Part shown: in pieces, positions 34,000-43,556 of the stretch
How the letters are laid out: each line of letters opens with the position of its first letter
Position numbering within the stretch: position 1 is the stretch's first letter
From: CAADGV01 sp040290295
GTDB lineage: Bacteria > Bacteroidota > Ignavibacteria > UBA10030 > UBA6906
Direction: 5' to 3'
DNA length: 64,000 nt
NCBI GenBank assembly: GCA_040290295.1
Contig: PSMW01000010.1
Location: 41,895 to 105,894, forward strand
Program-made: the position numbers and the translations under genes
Notes under the pieces: generated by a model
Told to the model about the DNA's origin: nothing
Seen by the model: only the letters and a program-made list of their open reading frames with translations
Database searches by the model: none

Positions 34000-35274
34000 A
34001 TAAGCAACACCGTCATCACCGTTCGCAACCTGAGCAAGCTCTACCGCATCGGCGCGCGGCAGCAGCGGCACGACACGCTGCGCGACACCATCACGGCAAT
34101 GTTCGATGCGCCCAAGCGGTGGTTCGCTCGCAACGGCGAAGCCGACAACGACGAGACCACACTCTGGGCGCTCAAAGATGTTTCGTTCGACGTCCAGCAC
34201 GGCGAAGTGGTCGGCATAATCGGACGCAACGGCGCGGGCAAGAGCACGCTGCTGAAGATTCTCTCGCGCATCACCAAGCCGACCACCGGCAGCGTCGAAA
34301 TCCACGGGCGCGTCAGCTCGTTGCTCGAAGTGGGGGCAGGATTCCATCCCGAGCTGACGGGCCGCGAGAACATCTACCTCAACGGCGCCATCCTCGGCAT
34401 GAAGCGAGCAGAGATCGACCGTAAGTTCGACGAGATCGTCGCCTTTGCCGAGATCGAAAAGTTTTTGGACACACCCGTCAAGCGCTACTCCAGTGGCATG
34501 TACGTACGGCTCGCCTTCGCCGTCGCCGCGCACCTCGAACCCGAAATCCTCATCGTAGATGAAGTCCTCGCCGTCGGCGACGCAGAGTTCCAGAAGAAGT
34601 GCCTCGGCAAAATGGGCGACGTGACGAAAGAGGGACGGACCGTGCTGTTTGTGAGCCATAATATGGATGCGGTGAGCAATGTGTGTGTGAAGTCCATCCT
34701 TTTGAGTATGGGGCAACTCGAACTCATCGGCGCGACACAAGATGTGGTCCGACACTTCATGGGTTTCGATCAAACTGTAGCATGCCAAGAACTTCACCTG
34801 TTATCGAGGTTCATCAACATCGAGAAGATACAAGTTCTGAATTTCGCAGGCTCGTTGACCGATTCGCTGAAATGTGATGAAGACTTTGCTCTAGAAGTGT
34901 GGTATCACGTATGGCAAGAACTGAATGAGCTTGCCATTGGCCTCATGCTAATCAACGAGGATGGTGTTCCGATTCTTCACACATCAAGTCGATCCGCTGC
35001 ACAGAGAGCGGCCTTAGCTAAAGGCAACGGTGTCTCAAAGGTGACCATTCCACGTTTTCTTCTCTCACCCGGGATATACTCTGTCTTTGTCAATGCTCAT
35101 ACCCCGTACGATGGGCTTTGTTCCACCTACAATGCACTTTCGTTCCGCGTGGTTGATTCCGGTCGCGAGGTGTTGGGAAAATCAGGAAACATGAGATGGC
35201 CCGGAGTTGTATCGCCACGCTTAGCATGGGAAAACATTCCCGTAACGATGCAGACTCAAATCTTGACGCGATAG
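34000..35274 (+). CDS. wzt: polysaccharide ABC exporter ATPase with Wzt C-terminal domain
   Basis: The first ATG (34099) would remove the first beta strand, yet family similarity begins earlier with SNTVITVRNLSKLYRIG. The only codon at the expected start is ATA at 34000, preceded by TGAGG; I place the start there, giving about 424 residues. Walker A GRNGAGKST, signature RYSSGMYVRLAFAVA and Walker B ILIVDEVLAVGD are those of Wzt/TagH ATPases. From about residue 280 there is the beta-sandwich Wzt domain (LEVWYHVWQELNELAIGLML, LLSPGIYSVFVNAHTPYDG) that binds the glycan end. Partner of the Wzm at 31963. Confidence 0.88.
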   Translation: MSNTVITVRNLSKLYRIGARQQRHDTLRDTITAMFDAPKRWFARNGEADNDETTLWALKDVSFDVQHGEVVGIIGRNGAGKSTLLKILSRITKPTTGSVEIHGRVSSLLEVGAGFHPELTGRENIYLNGAILGMKRAEIDRKFDEIVAFAEIEKFLDTPVKRYSSGMYVRLAFAVAAHLEPEILIVDEVLAVGDAEFQKKCLGKMGDVTKEGRTVLFVSHNMDAVSNVCVKSILLSMGQLELIGATQDVVRHFMGFDQTVACQELHLLSRFINIEKIQVLNFAGSLTDSLKCDEDFALEVWYHVWQELNELAIGLMLINEDGVPILHTSSRSAAQRAALAKGNGVSKVTIPRFLLSPGIYSVFVNAHTPYDGLCSTYNALSFRVVDSGREVLGKSGNMRWPGVVSPRLAWENIPVTMQTQILTR

Positions 35275-35283
35275 TTTGCCTCT

Positions 35284-36229
35284 ATGGCACGTTGTCGCCT
35301 CCGGTTTGATCGGATAGATTTCAAGCAAGTTGGGCTTTTGAGAAAACTTCTTGCGTTGACAGGTCCTGTCGTTGCTTATATCTCTCGAAAGATCTGGCTG
35401 CATTCTCCGTATTCACGTTCGACTCGTGGCTCGGAGTCTGCTCTGTGGCGTCTTCTTTGGATGGCGAACCGCTTTGCCAGTGTTCTACCTCGTGAAAAAT
35501 CGTTCGAAATCACATGTGAGGTTGGTTGGAATCTGAAAATGTCTCTTGATTTGTCACGGCTTACCGATTGTCTGGCATGGACATTCGGGGCAGGGGAGAG
35601 CGAGATAGCCTACGTTGCAGCTAGGATGTGCAACGAGAAATCAGTGATACTAGACGTTGGTGCAACCATTGGTACTACAACTCTCTTCTTCGCTCACCTG
35701 GCAAGTCACGGGAAGGTATATTCGTTCGAACCTTCGACAAATATGCACAAAGCCCTCGAAAGGAATATCGCGTCGAATCGGTTTTCAAATGTTAGAATCT
35801 ACCCGTATGGCTTGGGAGATCGCGTCGCGACGGGACACCTTGAGTGCACAATGGCAGGTAATCCCGGATCGGCGTTCTTTGTCGAGGATTCGCAGGCACC
35901 TGAAAGAGAGCTGCAAACTATTTGATCATACACTGCCAGAAGATGAACAAATCGATTTTATCAAAATCGATGTCGAAGGGTTTGAGTACAATGTTCTAAA
36001 AGGTGGACTGAATCTGGTTCGTGGATTTCATCCGGTGATCGTTTTTGAAGCCAACAGGGTTGCACTCCAACGCTATCAACAGACGCTCGGATCGGTTTTA
36101 GTTCTTTTACGAGGGCTAGGGTATAAATTGCTCATACTTGAAAAAGGAAAGTGGTCACGGTACAATCCGATTGAATTCGATGGTATTCACAACGTGATTG
36201 CAGTTCATCGCAAAGATCACCCAGGATAG
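35284..36229 (+). pseudogene. FkbM-family methyltransferase with frameshift
   Basis: Frame 1 (35284-35925) gives the SAM-binding region VILDVGATIGTTTLFFAHLA, then FEPSTNMHKALERNIASN, and stops. The other frame continues with FDHTLPEDEQIDFIKIDVEG, FEYNVLKGG and HNVIAVHRKDH. Removing one A from the AAA at 35915-35917 joins them (RELQLFDHTLPEDE). FkbM enzymes O-methylate sugars. One extra base is the only lesion, so a sequencing error is possible. Confidence 0.88.
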
Positions 36230-36367
36230 GCTGCTCACTTGTTGAATGACGAGATTTATTTGTATTGGATTCGGCATGCGGCGTTCGGCGTTGAGCTATA
36301 GATTGGGCGCGTACTTCTTCTGTGTAGGCGTGGTGGATGGTAATGGTGAAGCAGCCCAGTCTAAGGG
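36230..36367. other. short stretch, nothing seen
   Basis: No frame, repeat or RNA recognised between the FkbM gene and the methyltransferase fragment. Confidence 0.4.
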
Positions 36368-36691
36368 TTGAGCGGTGCACACTGCTACATTCGAATACTT
36401 TGCGCAAAGCAAATCGTTTCCGATAAAAGTTTCAACTCCATCTTCACCGTCACCGTGCTGCAACACATTGTGGATACAAGAGAGCGCAAGCGCATCCTTC
36501 GCGAGTTTCGTCGGTTGCTTAGCGACAAGGGAGTGTTGCTCTCGATCGAGTGGGCAGAAGGACAAAGAAATCTGGATTGGTGTACAGCAGTGGGAAAGTC
36601 TGAGCTGAAGCGCTGGTTCAATGTCGCATCAAGCGGCGAGGTGGTGGAATCGGGAAGGCGCCATACAATTGGGGTTTGTACGAGCTTGTAG
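36368..36691 (+). pseudogene. SAM-dependent methyltransferase fragment
   Basis: About 107 codons reading FNSIFTVTVLQHIVDTRERK, RILREFRRLLSDKGVLLSIE: the strand-4/strand-5 part of a class-I methyltransferase (post-II and post-III motifs). The N-terminal SAM-binding glycine loop is missing and no ribosome site precedes the frame, so it is a 5'-truncated remnant. Confidence 0.7.
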
Positions 36692-36702
36692 CTTGTAGAA
36701 GA

Positions 36703-36850
36703 CCATTCACGCACGACCGTGAATGGTCACGCTGGTCAAATATACATTCACGCATGACCGTGAACGGTCATGCTGGTCGAATAAAGGATGGTGAACCATC
36801 CTCTCCTTGGTCGCCGCACGCGGCTACCATCCTTCAGGATGCGACGGGCA
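36703..36850. repeat. hairpin-rich dispersed repeat, copy 1
   Basis: Consecutive palindromes: ACCATTCACG / CGTGAATGGT (36704-36729), a second imperfect copy of it, GGATGGT-GA-ACCATCC, GCCGC-AC-GCGGC and ATCC-TTCA-GGAT. The right half recurs at 37487-37592 with the same order and spacing. Resembles REP/BIME-type non-coding elements. Confidence 0.8.
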
Positions 36851-36964
36851 GAATCAATCATTCCATTCACCAAATGGGATGTGCTTGCAAGTGCTGACGA
36901 AAGCGGATAACTTTCTTCAGCCGCTTGATCTCTCACCCGGTGAACCCCGGCGGCTTCAAAGCGA

Positions 36965-37252
36965 ATGAATATCATCCGGACCAAACATGCAAAAGAGCGG
37001 CAGAGAGAGTGGGAGAAGAGGCTTGGTATTACGCGTCAGGATGTGGAACAAACCGTGAACGATCCTGAACAGATCGTCGCAGGCGATATGGATGCGCTGG
37101 TTGCTCAAAGGCGAAGAGGCGGTGGTCTCTTGCGTATCCCTTTCGTTGAGAGTAGTGATGGAAGAAAAATACTGACCGTCTACTGGACGAGCAGGATCGA
37201 GAAGTATTGGAAGGAAGACTACGATGAGAATCGGCTACGATTCCGAGGCTGA
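36965..37252 (+). CDS. DUF4258-like toxin candidate
   Basis: 95 residues. The start, IIRTKHAKERQREWEKRLGI, followed by TRQDVEQTVNDPEQIV, is the DUF4258 pattern (conserved H and R near the N-terminus), and the end reads RILTVYWTSRIEKYW-like as in RelE-type folds (GGGLLRIPFVESSDGRKILT). DUF4258 proteins are often paired with DUF2283 proteins, and such a gene follows with a 29-base overlap. The pair therefore looks like a toxin-antitoxin module; toxicity is inferred. Confidence 0.72.
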   Translation: MNIIRTKHAKERQREWEKRLGITRQDVEQTVNDPEQIVAGDMDALVAQRRRGGGLLRIPFVESSDGRKILTVYWTSRIEKYWKEDYDENRLRFRG

Positions 37253-37436
37253 TGTTCTTCTCGTTCTTATTCGGGACGAGGCTCCGGTAGATGCTGTGGA
37301 AGAACCGGGAGGAGTGATTATCAGCTATGGGGAGGACAAAGAACCAGTGAGCGTAGAGTTTTTGAATGCTTCGGCGAGGAATCTTATGAAACCAGGGGAA
37401 GTCAGTGTGACGCTTGATACTTCTGGAGAACGATGA
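37224..37436 (+). CDS. DUF2283 family protein, candidate antitoxin
   Basis: 70 residues: MRIGYDSEADVLLVLIRD, then VEEPGGVIISYGEDKEPVSV and EFLNASARNLMKPGE. The opening Y-x2-EADVLLV and the later E-F-LNAS are the DUF2283 signature. It overlaps the DUF4258 gene by 29 bases, which suggests coupled synthesis. Confidence 0.82.
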   Translation: MRIGYDSEADVLLVLIRDEAPVDAVEEPGGVIISYGEDKEPVSVEFLNASARNLMKPGEVSVTLDTSGER

Positions 37437-37486
37437 TTCGGAAATTGACCGACGAGACGAGAGAGACGAGAGAGAGACGAGATCCA

Positions 37487-37592
37487 CTCATGACCGTGAA
37501 TGGTCGCGCTGGTCAAACAAAGGATGGTGAACCATCCTCTTCGGTTCTCTCCTGTTCGCCGCACGCGGCTATCATCCTTCAGGACGATGTGT
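37487..37592. repeat. hairpin-rich dispersed repeat, copy 2
   Basis: Shares with copy 1 the ordered blocks GACCGTGAATGGTCGCGCTG, AAAGGATGGTGAACCATCCT, CGCCGCACGCGGCTATCATC and CTTCAGGA. The two copies flank the DUF4258/DUF2283 pair in the same orientation. Confidence 0.85.
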
Positions 37593-37621
37593 TCGACCGG
37601 GAGCCGTTGGAAGCGTTGACC

Positions 37622-37642
37622 AACCCACGAAAGTCGTGGGTT
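37622..37642. other. perfect hairpin
   Basis: AACCCACGA-AAG-TCGTGGGTT, a 9-bp stem with a 3-base loop, followed at 37655-37675 by another short one (ACGATT / AATCGT). They extend the hairpin-rich region but are not followed by a T run, so they are not typical terminators. Confidence 0.7.
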
Positions 37643-37722
37643 GTGGACAAAACGACGATTCTGAAAAATCGTTTCTAACTCTTCGCATCCTACCTTCACG
37701 CTGACTTCAGATTTCTGACTTC

Positions 37723-38589
37723 ATGACCATCCTCCGCACCGGTCGAGGCGTTGGTGATGTACTGTTAGCCACGGGCGTGCTGGAAGCGCTTGCTCGCACG
37801 CGCCGCGAGAAGTTCATCGTTGAGACGCGATATCCTGAGTTGTTCTACCACAATCCACATGTGCGAGCCATCTGGCATGTGGAGAGGCGTGCTACGCTTA
37901 GCAAGAAACTCTTCGATCATCCCGTCGTCTGGCGGTTGGGCAGCGCGATCAACACGTGGTTCGACCGTCGCATCATCAAACCGGCGTACCCGTTTCCTTG
38001 CCGTAACAAACACCTGATCGATGCAATGGCTGAAAGCGCAGGCATCCAGCTCCTGCCGCACGAACGGCGTCCGTTTGTGTATCTCACCAAGGAGGAAATC
38101 GAAGCGCAAAGTTGGGCGAAGGGTTGGATCGCCGTGCAGAGCAGCAGCACTACATACTGGACACCGAACAAGAATTTGGTGCCGGGGAGAATGCAGGAAG
38201 TGGTGAACGGATTGCGAGAGGAGGGCTATGGCATCGTGCACCTCGGTCTGAAATCCAACGACGCTCTGCAAAGAGTGAAGGATCTGAGAGGGGAGAACAA
38301 TCTGCGAAGCACGGCAGCGATTCTTGCACACGCCGCGCTGTTCATCGAACTCGAAGGCGGACTTGTCCACCTTGCCCGCGCTGTGGGTACAAAAGCGCTT
38401 GTCATCTACACACATTACACCCTGCCGGAAGAAACCGGCTACGCGGACAACATCAACCTCCGCCGTACAGGCGAGCCATGCTGGTCGAGGGAGGTGTGCG
38501 GAGAATGCGAGGCAAGTGCGAGCCGGATTTCCTCAGCCGATGTGCTCGAAGGAGCACGATGCGGTTTAAGACTTGAGAGTACCACTTAA
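37723..38589 (+). CDS. glycosyltransferase family 9 (heptosyltransferase-like)
   Basis: 288 residues. The N-terminus TILRTGRGVGDVLLATGVLE is the GT9 start (G-D-LL-T), the middle has WIAVQSSSTTYWTPNKNLVP and the donor-binding end AALFIELEGGLVHLARAVGT with ALVIYTHYTLPEETGY. The usual G-G-x-H donor motif is present as GGLVH. Soluble or peripheral, acting on lipid-linked sugars at the inner membrane. No lesion seen. Confidence 0.88.
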   Translation: MTILRTGRGVGDVLLATGVLEALARTRREKFIVETRYPELFYHNPHVRAIWHVERRATLSKKLFDHPVVWRLGSAINTWFDRRIIKPAYPFPCRNKHLIDAMAESAGIQLLPHERRPFVYLTKEEIEAQSWAKGWIAVQSSSTTYWTPNKNLVPGRMQEVVNGLREEGYGIVHLGLKSNDALQRVKDLRGENNLRSTAAILAHAALFIELEGGLVHLARAVGTKALVIYTHYTLPEETGYADNINLRRTGEPCWSREVCGECEASASRISSADVLEGARCGLRLESTT

Positions 38590-38710
38590 ATTGCCGGGAA
38601 GGTTAGAACCACTTCGGAAGCTCATGCGTAGCAATAGCTCAAGCACCATTGAGGGCGTTACAGCATGTCGGATCGAGTCCTTTGAACGAATGTGAAGTAT
38701 TAGATTTCTG

Positions 38711-39592
38711 GTGCGACACTCTTCTACCTTCTTGGTTCGAATTCTGGTTCGTGCATTGACACTGTGCGTTCAACTCTTGGCTCGTTTGAGAGGCAAGTTA
38801 GAGCAAACAGTGGGTCTTGGAACAGAAACGATCTCGGTGGTCCTACCTAACTCTTGCAAACGAGTGCGTCTCACGCTCTCAGGGGATGTGTTTCGATCGG
38901 TTTTCTTGTACGGCTCCCTCGCCTATGAACCACAAAGCGTAACTCTCTGGCAGTGACTATGCAGGTAAGCCGATGTGATACTGGACGTTGGAGCTCATGT
39001 TGGGTATTTTTCGATCCTCGCCGCCGATGCTAACCCTAACTGTAAGGCCTATGGCTTCGAGCCTGTCCCAGAGACTTTCGACATCCTTTGCTCTAATATC
39101 GCTGCGGCGGGATTTCAACATCAGATAACCGCTCATCGGCTTGCCCTAGGGGAGCGTGACAGTCATGAAATGCTTTTGCGTCGTGGATCGTCGGGTTCAA
39201 CATTGGCAAAAGATTTTTTGGAAGACTCCTCTCAGCTTGAGCGGATTCAAGTGCAGATGGTCCGTCTGGACTCCTGGTCAAAAGCTCAGGACGTACGATT
39301 CACAAACCAGTCAGTGGTGAAGCAGGACATCGAAACGTTCGAACCACAGGCGTTGCGGGGCGCGGAACAAGTGTTAATGGTCGCTCCTGCGCTCCTCTGT
39401 GAAGTGCTTGGTACGTTTACCGAAGAGCTGCTCGAACGCGTGTTGCCCAAAGAGCGATGGAGATACTTTTGGATCGGTCCAGAGGGCATAAGCGAACGCC
39501 GACGGATAAGCGGCGATCCTGCGTGGAAGTTCAATAACTATTTGTTTCTCACCCACGATAGCCCCTACTTGTTATTGATTGGCGCGAGATGA
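38711..39592 (+). pseudogene. FkbM-family methyltransferase with two in-frame stops
   Basis: One reading frame carries the whole gene but is interrupted by TGA (38954-38956) and TAA (38966-38968). Before them: LPNSCKRVRLTLSGDVFRSV, FLYGSLAYEPQSVTLWQ; after: ADVILDVGAHVGYFSILAAD, FEPVPETFDILCSNIAAAG and VVKQDIETFEPQALRGAEQV. In FkbM enzymes the last motif is normally K-I-D-V-E-G; here Asp is kept but Gly is Thr, a further sign of decay. No frame change is needed, so homopolymer error does not explain it. Confidence 0.85.
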
Positions 39593-40251
39593 AGCCGTCT
39601 GTTTCTGTTATCGTCCCGGGATACAATGCTTCCCAGTACATCACGCATGCAATGGAAAGCATACTGGTACAACGACAGGTTCTTGTCGAACTCATCCTCG
39701 TCAACGATGGCGGCACCGACAACACGAACGAAGTCATTGCGCCGGATCGGGACCGTATCGTGTACATCGAGCAAGAGAACAAAGGTCTTTCGGCTGCGCG
39801 CAATGTGGGATTCCGGGCAAGCACAGGCGAGTTCATCTGTTTTCTGGATGCCGACGACCTGCTTCTGCCCGATAAGTTCGAACGGCAGTTGCGGAAGTTC
39901 GATGAAGAACCGGACTTGGGCGTGGTGATCAGCGGGTATCATATCGTGGATGCCGACGGCACAACAGTCATTAGCACGGTGCACAAGCCATGGGATCGGG
40001 ACGGACTTCAGCGATTGCTCAACCACGAAGTGTTTCCTCCTCATGCCGCGCTCGTTCGTCGTGAAGTGTTGGAACGCAGTTCGCTCTTTCCGGAGAACAT
40101 CGACACGTACGAGTCGCAAGAGGACTGGCAACTCTGGCTCGATCTTGCGCTCGACGGCGTTCAGTTTGGGTCGGTTGTGGAACCGTTAGTGAAATCTCTT
40201 GTGTCCGAGAAGAAGGGTGTGGGAGAGAAGGCGATGGGTGAGTTGAAGTAG
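39589..40251 (+). CDS. glycosyltransferase family 2 (short)
   Basis: 220 residues; ATG overlaps the previous stop by four bases. GT-A fold: SVSVIVPGYNASQYITHAME, DGGTDNTNEVI, NKGLSAARNVGFRASTGEFI and the DxD motif FLDADDLLLPDKF. A later YESQEDWQLWLDLAL supplies the catalytic-base region ED. The protein ends soon after (PLVKSLVSEKKGVG), 50-100 residues earlier than typical members, and may be truncated. Confidence 0.87.
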   Translation: MKPSVSVIVPGYNASQYITHAMESILVQRQVLVELILVNDGGTDNTNEVIAPDRDRIVYIEQENKGLSAARNVGFRASTGEFICFLDADDLLLPDKFERQLRKFDEEPDLGVVISGYHIVDADGTTVISTVHKPWDRDGLQRLLNHEVFPPHAALVRREVLERSSLFPENIDTYESQEDWQLWLDLALDGVQFGSVVEPLVKSLVSEKKGVGEKAMGELK

Positions 40252-40417
40252 TCGAACTTTCCCCATATCGGGCAGTCGCCGTAAGGGAGGGACTCTAGAA
40301 TGCAGAACAAAGTTATCATCGTTATCCCGTTTTTATCATTACTGCAAGCGCAGGGGCGTATCAGTGAAGGGGTAACAAGGGCATTGCCCCCCCCTATACC
40401 TCTCACTCGTTACGCTC

Positions 40418-41923
40418 ATGCTGGCTGTTTCAGTCGGTAACGCACAGGAGTCGAAGCCACAGGTCATGCGGAAAAACCTCACTGCCAACGATGGCTTTCA
40501 GACCTCGTCGCCACGGTCAGAGGATGAGCAACGCGATGCAACTCCCACAGGTGCGGACATCAACATTGCCTCGAGTATCTTTCTGACAATAGGTTCGGAT
40601 GCTGTCCTGACTCTTGGGGGCGATTTGATCAACAACGGAACACTGTCCGCTGGCGCCGGTTCAACAGTGGAGTTCAACGGCACGGATGCGCAATCGCTCA
40701 GCGGGGCAACAACGCTTGAGAATCTCAAGAAGTCCGGTGGCGGACTGCTCACGCTCGGCAGTCCCGTGACTGTCAACGGTACGCTCACACTCACGAGCGG
40801 CCTGATTCAACTCGGCTTTAATACGCTTACGATCGGTTCTTCTGGCTCTATCAGTGGCGATTCATCGTCGAGCTACATCGTCACGAACGGGACAGGAGGT
40901 TTGATGCGTAACGGCGTCGGCGCAAGTGCCCGATCGTTTCCCATTGGTCCAACACCAGGATCGTACAATCCGGTGACGATAACGAATAGCGGAACACCGG
41001 ATGATTTTTCCGCGAGTGTGAAGACGACGTTCGACGTGACGCCGCCCCAGCCGGATAGAGTAGTGAACCGGCAATGGACTATTATGGAAGCTGTTGCCGG
41101 AGGAAGCAATGCAACGCTGGTTTTCCAGTGGAACATCAACGAGCAGGCAGTTGGGTTCAGCACAGCCAGCCCGATCGTCATCGGACAGCACAAGGGAACG
41201 CAGTGGAACGAAGTTCCGGCAACGCTTGACGGTTCTAATCCCTATACCGCGACCGCAGCGAACTTTACATCTTTTTCACTCTTTTCCGTTGGGAACACCG
41301 GTGCGTTGCCTGTGCAGATCTCGTCATTCACCGGGCAGGCAATGCCGAGACGAGGCGTCGTACTTCGGTGGACGACGATAAGCGAAATCAACAACTATGA
41401 ATTCTATATTCAACGTCGAGCGCACGCTGTTTCAACGTTCACGGAGTTGCCAAACAGTTTTGTACCTGGGCATGGAACGACCAACGTTCCGCAGCATTAT
41501 GACTATCACGACTCGAGCGTTGCCGCCGGTTCTTGGTTTTATCGCTTGAGGCAAGTTGATCTCGATGGCAGCGTACACTTCACCGATGCGATTCATGTTG
41601 ATGTGCTCACAGGAGTGCACGAAAACGTTCCGCTTCAGTTTGCTCTCTTCCAGTACTACCCAAACCCCTTCAACCCATCGACAGAAATACGATTCACGGT
41701 GGATGTGTCGGCGCATACTACACTTGACGTGTACAACCTGCTTGGCCAAAAGCTCGCGACATTGTTTGATGATCTTGCTGGCCCGGGACAATACTACACG
41801 GTGAGACTCGATGCTTCGAGGCTCGCCTCGAATATCGAGGGCGGGCTGGCAAGCGGCGTGTATCTCTATCGGCTTCAATGCGCCAGTCGAACCTCGATCA
41901 AGAAGCTCATCATAGTGAAGTAG
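40418..41923 (+). CDS. secreted protein with T9SS type A sorting domain
   Basis: 501 residues. The body is Gly/Ser/Thr-rich beta repeats (LTLGGDLINNGTLSAGAGST, VTVNGTLTLTSGLIQLGFNT), as in adhesin-like or autotransporter-type stalks. A fibronectin-like linker follows (GVVLRWTTISEINNYEFYIQ) and the last 90 residues are the type IX sorting domain (YYPNPFNPSTEIRFTV ... SGVYLYRLQ ... KKLIIVK). From the ATG at 40418 only the end of a signal peptide remains (LAVSVGNAQES); the frame upstream continues as LYLSLVTLM to a C8 run at 40387-40394, where one missing base may have cut off the real start. Surface protein in a glycan locus. Confidence 0.83.
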   Translation: MLAVSVGNAQESKPQVMRKNLTANDGFQTSSPRSEDEQRDATPTGADINIASSIFLTIGSDAVLTLGGDLINNGTLSAGAGSTVEFNGTDAQSLSGATTLENLKKSGGGLLTLGSPVTVNGTLTLTSGLIQLGFNTLTIGSSGSISGDSSSSYIVTNGTGGLMRNGVGASARSFPIGPTPGSYNPVTITNSGTPDDFSASVKTTFDVTPPQPDRVVNRQWTIMEAVAGGSNATLVFQWNINEQAVGFSTASPIVIGQHKGTQWNEVPATLDGSNPYTATAANFTSFSLFSVGNTGALPVQISSFTGQAMPRRGVVLRWTTISEINNYEFYIQRRAHAVSTFTELPNSFVPGHGTTNVPQHYDYHDSSVAAGSWFYRLRQVDLDGSVHFTDAIHVDVLTGVHENVPLQFALFQYYPNPFNPSTEIRFTVDVSAHTTLDVYNLLGQKLATLFDDLAGPGQYYTVRLDASRLASNIEGGLASGVYLYRLQCASRTSIKKLIIVK

Positions 41924-41946
41924 TTCGGCCATCGAAGCGCTGAGAT

Positions 41947-43556
41947 ATGACGACCATCGAAAGCCCACGCTGGTACAAATTCGGTTTGAAGAGCCTTCCA
42001 ATGATTGCCCTTCTTTCCATTTCCGGCATCTTACTCTATGCCGCATGGGTTAACACAATCGTGCGGCCTCCCCGATTCGACGAAGCATACCTCCTCATGC
42101 TGATCAGGAACGCAAGCTCATATTCGAACTTGCTTACAGTAGCTTCTGATGGAGCGGTTGAAACGCCGGCTCATCTCCTTGCAGTCATGTACCTGACGCG
42201 CCTATTTCCGACAGCCAACGACCTTGTCGTCACGAGAGAGTTTTCTGTTATGTGTGTGGGAGTCACTGTGCTCTTCGCTTGTTTGTTTCTAAAAACGAAC
42301 TTTGGTGTGTTCACTGCTGTACTGGGTTGTTTGATGTTTGCAGCCTCTGAGTTTTGTTGGTTTGCAGCCGTTGATGGTAGAAACTATGCCCTTGCATCAG
42401 CATTGACAATGCTTGCAGTGTGGGCATGGGATAAAGAAACGTTGCTTTGGGACGTGGTTGCAATAGTTGCAATGCTCCTGGGGTTGTTTACGCACTATTT
42501 TTCTCTCTTTGCGATCATCGCTTGTTCTGCATCGCTGCTCATGACAGGCAAAAACCACACGCAAGCCATTGGTTATGCAGCCCGGCGTCGCACCCGGTTG
42601 ATGTTATTATTATGTGTAGTTCTTCTCATCTTCGCTATGGTCTGCGGTGCGAATATCAATCAGAGCGTTCAGGCACGGGCTGGAGGAAACACAATATGGA
42701 ACGAGGACCTATCCGTTGGTAAATTGCTTGAGTACTCCCTTGGTATGCCTTGGATTCCCAAAGCGGGTGCCCTAGCGTCTATCATCCTGCTTTGCTGCTT
42801 TGTCGCTTCACTCGTCTACTCTATTTGCCAATCGCAAAATCGTAAGTTGTTGACGAGCGAACTGCAATCCTTTCTGCGTACGAGGCGTGGCATGTTGATA
42901 CTCTTCCTGTGCTTGCCGGGGATTGCGCTGTTGATGATTAGCGAACATGTATCTCCGTTCGATTTCGTTGCACGATACTTTTTGTCACGGCAATTGGGGG
43001 CAACCTGTTGATGGCAGTAGTGCTTGGGCAGCTTTGGGCACTGGTTGCCAAGACAAGGTTGCACTATGCACTGATGTACTTTGTGCTCGTGTGTTTGATT
43101 GCACGCGTCGTCTATCCGACGTTGGCTCATTCTGAGATCAAAGAAGAGGCACTAAAATTCTCCTCTCAAGTCGCTACGTTGGATTCGCTGGCGCAACAGG
43201 CGAAGCTACTCTTCGATGTGTCTGATTTGGATCTTCGCTTCTTCTGGCAAGTCTGTTGGGCTTCCCCTGCTATCGAACGAAACTCTGAGGCACCAGCTCA
43301 GCAGGGAGGCAAGGGCCCGGCGTTTTTAAGTTCGTAGTATCGCTATTTCGATACGCCACGTATGACCGCAATGGCAGGCACGAGTGAACCTTACCACCAC
43401 CGTCTTCTGATCAGTTCCGATCCCAGTCGCGCATGGAAGCGGTACTTTGCTGATCTGCGCTTCGAGGAGCTCTTTCCTTTGGGAGAAGCTGTCGGAGGTT
43501 TCGGGATGAAGGTTTATCGAATTTCAGTCGCCGATCAGACTAAGCCTGTACCGTGA
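41947..43556 (+). pseudogene. GT39/PMT-like membrane glycosyltransferase with frameshift and stop
   Basis: The first 350 residues have about nine membrane helices and the ArnT/PMT-type early acidic motif RPPRFDEAYLL and HYFSLFAIIAC. The frame breaks at a T5 run (42979-42983); adding one T restores RYFFVTAIGGNLLMAVVLGQ. That frame runs on through WASPAIERNSEAPAQQGGKG to an in-frame TAG (43335-43337) and continues as YRYFDTPRMTAMAGTSEP and RAWKRYFADLRFEELFPLG. Two independent lesions in one gene. Confidence 0.8.

Noticed and set aside
22447..43556. Reassigned stop codon (alternative genetic code) to explain the in-frame stops
   Set aside because: The internal stops include TAG, TAA and TGA, and all three also end intact genes in the window.
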